A stretch of DNA of 64,000 nucleotides from Flavisphingomonas formosensis (GTDB taxonomy: Bacteria; Pseudomonadota; Alphaproteobacteria; Sphingomonadales; Sphingomonadaceae): assembly GCF_009755815.1 (NCBI RefSeq), contig NZ_WRPK01000014.1, forward strand, positions 106,711-170,710, written 5' to 3'. Shown here piece after piece: positions 60,271 through 64,000 of this stretch. The position numbers and the translations under genes were made by a program. Numbering within the stretch: the stretch's first letter is position 1; each line of letters opens with the position of its first letter. Below the pieces are notes generated by a model. That model made no database searches and had not been told where the DNA came from. It worked only from the letters and a program-made list of their open reading frames with translations.

Positions 60271-61986
60271 ATGAAGGCCGATCTGGTCATCCGCGGTGGG
60301 CTGCTGGTCGATGGCAGCGGCGATGCGGCGCGAGAGGCGGATGTTGCGATCAGCGGCGACCGCATCGTCGATGTCGGCGCGCGGCTTCCCGCCGGCGCAC
60401 GGGAGATCGACGCGAAGGGCGCGCTCGTCACGCCCGGCTTCGTCGACGTCCACACTCACTATGACGGGCAGGTGACCTGGGACAATCGGCTCAGCCCGTC
60501 TTCGGCCCATGGCGTTACCAGCGTCGTCATGGGCAATTGCGGGATCGGCTTCGCGCCATGTCGCAGGGAGGATCGCGACGATCTCGTCCGGCTGATGGAA
60601 GGCGTGGAGGATCTGCCCGAAATCGTCCTGACAACAGGCCTGCCCTGGGCGTGGGAGAGCTTCCCCGATTATCTCGCCTTCCTCGATGCGCGTTTCTACG
60701 ACACGGACATTGCGGCGCAGCTGCCGCATGCGGCGCTGCGCGTCCATGCGATGGGGCGGCGCGCGATCGAACGGGAACAGGCGACCGCGGCGGATTGTGC
60801 CGTGATGGCGAAGCTCGCGCGCGAGGCGATCCGTGCCGGGGCGATCGGCTTCGCGACGTCGCGCACCATCAACCATCGCGCCAGCGACGGGACGCTCGTC
60901 TACACGTTGGAAGCGGGCGAGGCGGAATTGTCGGCGATCGGCATGGCACTCGGCGCGGAAAGACGCGGAGTGCTGCAGGTCGTGTCGGATTTCAACGATC
61001 CTGAGGTCGAACTCGCCATGTTGCGCCGCGTGGTCGAGCGGTCCGGGCGGCCCTTGTCGATCACCATGGGGCAAAACCATTCGTCGCCCGATCGGTGGCG
61101 CATTCTGCTGTCCTGGCTGGAAGACTGCAACGCGGCCGGGCTCGAGGTACGCGGGCAGGTGAGCGGCCGGCCGATCGGCATGCTGCTCGGCTTCGAGCTC
61201 AGCTACCATCCGTTCAGCTATACGCCGACCTGGAAATCGCTGCTGCACCTGCCGGTCGAGCAAAGGCTGCGCGCCCTTGCGGATCCAGCGATCCGCGCGG
61301 CGATCACCAGCGAAACGCCGCATGCCGGCGATTTCATGGGCGCGGATTATATCCGCTCCTTCCCGCTGATGTATCCGCTCGGCCATCCGGTGAATTACGA
61401 ACCGGCACCGCATTCGGACGTGGCGAGCCGCGCTGCGGCGCTGGGCGTGACGCCGGCGGAGCACGCTTATGATCTGATGCTGCAGCAGGATGGCCGCGGC
61501 GTGCTGATGTTGCCGAGCATCAACTTTGCCGGCGAAAGCTTCGCGGCGGTGGAGGAAATGCTGCGCCATCCCAACACCATCTATGGCCTTGGCGATGGCG
61601 GCGCGCATCTCGGCTTCCTGTGCGACGCCAGCCTGCCGACCTACATGCTCCAGCATTGGGGGCGCGAACGCAGCCGCGGCGATCGATTGCCGGTCGAGCA
61701 GGTGGTGCGCGGCCTTTCGGCGCGCCCGGCAGCTGCAGTCGGGCTCAGGGACCGGGGGCTGGTGCGGATGGGTTATCGCGCCGACATCAATGTGATCGAT
61801 TTCGATCGCCTTGCCCTCGGCCCGCCGCACGTCGCCTATGACCTGCCGGCAGGCGGCAAGCGGATCGTGCAATGCGCAACCGGCTACCGCGCCACCTTGC
61901 TGCGCGGTGTTGCGGTGCGGGAAGATGACGCACCGACGGGCGCCTTGCCTGGCCGGCTGGTGCGCGGGGCGCAGGCTGCTGCCTGA
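60271..61986 (+). CDS. D-aminoacylase-like amidohydrolase
   Basis: A 571-residue metal-dependent hydrolase. The N-terminal DLVIRGGLLVDGSG and VTPGFVDVHTHYDGQ (H61, H63 metal ligands) mark the N-acyl-D-amino-acid deacylase/dihydroorotase-like group; further ligands are expected in VMGNCGIG, ITMGQNHSS and the GDGGAHLGF segment near the C-terminus. GGAGAGAG precedes the ATG at 60,271. It would hydrolyse an N-acyl amide or cyclic amide; substrate unknown. Relatives often occur beside steroid and aromatic catabolic genes. Confidence 0.9.
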   Translation: MKADLVIRGGLLVDGSGDAAREADVAISGDRIVDVGARLPAGAREIDAKGALVTPGFVDVHTHYDGQVTWDNRLSPSSAHGVTSVVMGNCGIGFAPCRREDRDDLVRLMEGVEDLPEIVLTTGLPWAWESFPDYLAFLDARFYDTDIAAQLPHAALRVHAMGRRAIEREQATAADCAVMAKLAREAIRAGAIGFATSRTINHRASDGTLVYTLEAGEAELSAIGMALGAERRGVLQVVSDFNDPEVELAMLRRVVERSGRPLSITMGQNHSSPDRWRILLSWLEDCNAAGLEVRGQVSGRPIGMLLGFELSYHPFSYTPTWKSLLHLPVEQRLRALADPAIRAAITSETPHAGDFMGADYIRSFPLMYPLGHPVNYEPAPHSDVASRAAALGVTPAEHAYDLMLQQDGRGVLMLPSINFAGESFAAVEEMLRHPNTIYGLGDGGAHLGFLCDASLPTYMLQHWGRERSRGDRLPVEQVVRGLSARPAAAVGLRDRGLVRMGYRADINVIDFDRLALGPPHVAYDLPAGGKRIVQCATGYRATLLRGVAVREDDAPTGALPGRLVRGAQAAA

Positions 61987-61996
61987 ACGGGCGCTC

Positions 61997-62149
61997 TTAG
62001 TCCCGCATCCCTCGCACGACGGTGAGCACGAGGCCGGCCATGAAGCAGAGCACCGAAAGGCCCGCTATCATCAGTGAATTATATTTGAGAGCGGCAAGAT
62101 AGCTGAGGATCGCGATGAGGAAGCAGAAGGCGGCCAAGGCAAAGTCCAT
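61997..62149 (-). CDS. 50-residue two-TM membrane protein
   Basis: A small frame on the minus strand starting MDFALAAFCFLIAILSYLAA, then KYNSLMIAGLSVLCFMAGLVL and a charged end VVRGMRD. Two hydrophobic helices of about 18-20 residues each with a short polar hairpin loop. It converges on the amidohydrolase gene, ten bases away. The pattern is too regular for chance, but the family is not recognised and no Shine-Dalgarno is obvious. Confidence 0.55.
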   Translation of the reverse strand: MDFALAAFCFLIAILSYLAALKYNSLMIAGLSVLCFMAGLVLTVVRGMRD

Positions 62150-62493
62150 CGCTGCGATCGTCCCCTCACGCCATCATCGTCCTGCCCGACGTGTTTCGTT
62201 GCATCGCAGCATGACCGCGAACGACTATAGTTTCGAGTGCAAATTTAACAATTGTGTCAGTAGGCAATTGCATCCCGGTCCCGGCAATGCCGCCAGGAAA
62301 ATTCGGACGCTTGTGATTTCGGTCACAACCCGCTGCCGCATGGTCGTGTAGCCCGGAACCGCGTAGAGGTTGCGTTGCGTATCCCTGTTTGATCCGTCTT
62401 CGATGAATGAGCGTTAACTTATCTCGCCGGATCGCGGATGCTAGATGCGGCGGCTCATGGAGCGGTCGTGGGGCCCTCCGTGCGGAGCCGGCC
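62150..62493. other. Intergenic region
   Basis: No convincing gene. An AT-rich stretch at about 62,215-62,270 could hold promoters for the flanking small genes. No hairpin of note was found. Confidence 0.4.
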
Positions 62494-62679
62494 ATGAGTT
62501 TCATGCAGACCATATATCGCGCGATCAAAGGGTGCGATTCCGCCGGCCATCTTCCTGATCGCCGCCGCGTTCGCCGTCAGGCGGGCGATTTCAGGACGGT
62601 GTGCAGGAAATGCGGCGCGCCTTTGCTGCGCTATGGCCCGGAGGACTGGCGCAAGGACGAAGACCGCGACCCTGCTTAG
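62494..62679 (+). CDS. Small zinc-ribbon-like protein
   Basis: A 61-residue basic protein starting MSFMQTIYRAIKG. It has a C-x2-C knuckle (CRKCGAPLLRYG) and one further cysteine near residue 14, so a complete four-cysteine zinc site is not seen. The acidic tail is WRKDEDRD. No strong Shine-Dalgarno. It converges on the LacI gene. The call is tentative. Confidence 0.5.
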   Translation: MSFMQTIYRAIKGCDSAGHLPDRRRVRRQAGDFRTVCRKCGAPLLRYGPEDWRKDEDRDPA

Positions 62680-62729
62680 GCCTTGCCGTCATGCACGGGA
62701 AGCGAAGCTTGAGACGGTCTCGGTCCGAT

Positions 62730-63755
62730 CTAGCCTAAATCCGGACCCGAGCGGACCGGCGCAGTCGATGCGCGCAGCACGAGTTCGAATTTCAGCCGGC
62801 GGTTGGATTCGGTGCCCGCCGAGGGCCTGGCGATCAGCAGATCGGCAGCGGCATGGGCGAGGGCATGCATCGGCTGATGAACGGTGGTGAGCGGTGGCCA
62901 AACCATCTGCGCCACCTCATTGTCGTCGAATCCCATGATCGACAACTCCTCGGGAACGCGGATGCGCCGTTCATGCGCAAAAGCGAGCACCCCCGCCGCC
63001 ATGTCGTCGTTGCTCGCGAAGATCGCCGTGGGGCGATTCTCGCGCGCCAGCAATTGCCGTGCCGCCTCGCATCCCGATGCGAAGGTGAACTGCCCTTCCA
63101 CGACGAGGTTTTCGTCAAACGCGATGCGCTCGCTGGCAAGCGCATCGCAATAGCCCTGCAGCCGCTGCACGCTGGCGCCATGATCCGGGTGGCCGCGCAC
63201 GAAGCCGATCCGCCGATGTCCCAGCGCCGTCAGATGCCGCGTCGCCATCGCTGCCGCCTCGACATCGTCGATCGCGGTGGCATAGCCGATGTCGAGGCGG
63301 GTCGTCGGCGCGATCCGGGAGAAGGGCAGCGAAAGCTGCAGCAAGGCGTCGATCAGCGCATCGTGATCGGTGAAGGGCGGGGAGAGGATGATGCCGTCCA
63401 CCCGCGTTTCGGCGATCAGCGAGCGGACGTCCTCGACCAGCGCATCGTCGCTGAAGCGGCAGGATTGGGTGATCAGGCGGAAGCCGCTTTCGGTGCAGCG
63501 CTGCTTGGCGCCCTCATAGACGGCGTGGAAATAGGCGGCGCTCGGATTGTCGAACAACAGGGCCAGCTGGAAGGAGCGGCCGCCGCGCAAGGTTCGGGCT
63601 GCCGCGCTGGGACGGAAGTCGAGCGCCGCGATCGCGGCTTCCACTTTCTGGCGGGTGTTGGCGCTCACATGGGCGCCGTTGTTGATCACGCGCGATACCG
63701 TCTGGATCGAAACCCCGGCGGCCTTCGCCACATCGATGATCGTCGCCCGCGCCAT
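62730..63755 (-). CDS. LacI-family transcriptional regulator
   Basis: A 341-residue regulator. Residues 1-52 are the HTH and hinge (TIIDVAKAAGVSIQTVSRVI, then NTRQKVEAAIAALDFRPSAA). The remainder is a periplasmic-binding-protein-like sensor with LALLFDNPSA, VDGIILSPPF, RIGFVRGHP and PTAIFASNDDMAAG. It usually binds a sugar or related effector. Its likely targets lie upstream, beyond the window. Confidence 0.93.
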   Translation of the reverse strand: MARATIIDVAKAAGVSIQTVSRVINNGAHVSANTRQKVEAAIAALDFRPSAAARTLRGGRSFQLALLFDNPSAAYFHAVYEGAKQRCTESGFRLITQSCRFSDDALVEDVRSLIAETRVDGIILSPPFTDHDALIDALLQLSLPFSRIAPTTRLDIGYATAIDDVEAAAMATRHLTALGHRRIGFVRGHPDHGASVQRLQGYCDALASERIAFDENLVVEGQFTFASGCEAARQLLARENRPTAIFASNDDMAAGVLAFAHERRIRVPEELSIMGFDDNEVAQMVWPPLTTVHQPMHALAHAAADLLIARPSAGTESNRRLKFELVLRASTAPVRSGPDLG

Positions 63756-63841
63756 TATGCGCGCCTCTCATGGCACCGACCTAAGAAGTTATCCAGCCGT
63801 TGAGCATGATCATGGCCAAAAATTTGGAAAGCGATCCAGCT

Positions 63842-63900
63842 GCCCGAGCTTATGCGAGGATAGCCAAAGCGACGGACGTCGCTGCCGGCGCCTGAGGCTC
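63842..63900. repeat. 59-bp repeat, copy 1
   Basis: Matches 63,942-64,000 with one mismatch (C at 63,877, T at 63,977). It contains AGCGACG-GA-CGTCGCT, a 7-bp inverted repeat. The spacing is exactly 100 bases, and the intervening 41 bases hold a CGAACCC/GGGTTCG hairpin (63,909-63,926). Confidence 0.9.
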
Positions 63901-63941
63901 GCCACCACCGAACCCGTGAGGGTTCGCAAGGCCGACCGGCC

Positions 63942-64000
63942 GCCCGAGCTTATGCGAGGATAGCCAAAGCGACGGATGTCGCTGCCGGCGCCTGAGGCTC
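63942..64000. repeat. 59-bp repeat, copy 2, reaching window end
   Basis: Second copy of the unit starting at 63,842, cut by the window edge. The inner palindrome has one changed base here. More copies may follow beyond the window. Confidence 0.9.

Noticed and set aside
60232..61872. 546-codon frame antisense to the amidohydrolase
   Set aside because: Low-complexity His/Arg/Ala-rich shadow; the forward gene has clear metal ligands.

Overview
The window falls into two parts. Bases 1 to about 25,308 are the right-hand portion of a tailed prophage with lower GC than the rest. From about 25,309 to 64,000 lies a GC-rich chromosome whose gene content resembles the family Sphingomonadaceae (Sphingomonas, Novosphingobium or Sphingobium). 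That assignment rests on several large TonB-dependent receptors, sulfatases, a Rieske oxygenase and sphingomonad-style ComM and DUF805 proteins. Genus level is inference.

The prophage is inserted in comM (Mg-chelatase-like ATPase, yifB family). Only the 3' part of comM is visible at 25,309-26,196; the 5' part, the integrase and the repressor would lie upstream of base 1. The virion module is podovirus-like: small and large terminase on the minus strand, then on the plus strand portal, scaffold, coat protein, P22 gp4-like and gp10-like head-tail proteins, gp7-like and other ejection proteins (one with a lysozyme-like segment), a 1,105-residue tail fibre with collagen-like and esterase-like parts, and a holin-like protein. 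A leftward accessory cluster follows: a secreted protein, tiny membrane proteins, a protein with an RNxxxxH motif, a GNAT-like protein, a 2OG-Fe(II) oxygenase and a 75-residue protein. Then come an HNH homing-type endonuclease, a possible origin, two paralogous micro-membrane proteins, about 1.2 kb of hairpin-rich non-coding DNA, and an AT-hook protein with 14-residue repeats whose stop codon abuts comM.

The most striking phage signal is a repeated ATAAATA motif. In five cases it (or CTAAATA) sits exactly four bases before an ATG with no Shine-Dalgarno sequence, and in a sixth five bases before. The pattern suggests leaderless phage mRNAs from a dedicated or simplified promoter.

The chromosomal part reads: TonB receptor; small conserved protein; DUF805 membrane protein; ABC-F ATPase; LysR with divergent aldo/keto reductase; LysR-TDT transporter pair; TonB receptor with TetR; TonB receptor-arylsulfatase pair with divergent TetR; RTX protein; a tightly coupled four-gene catabolic operon (aminotransferase, SMP-30 lactonase, Rid protein, Rieske oxygenase); SleB-like hydrolase; an arylsulfatase-TonB receptor-SDR cluster with a divergent tandem double-TetR protein; a D-aminoacylase-like amidohydrolase; two tiny proteins; and a LacI regulator. 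The window ends in a 100-bp-period repeat. The two sulfatase/receptor modules suggest scavenging of organic sulfate esters.
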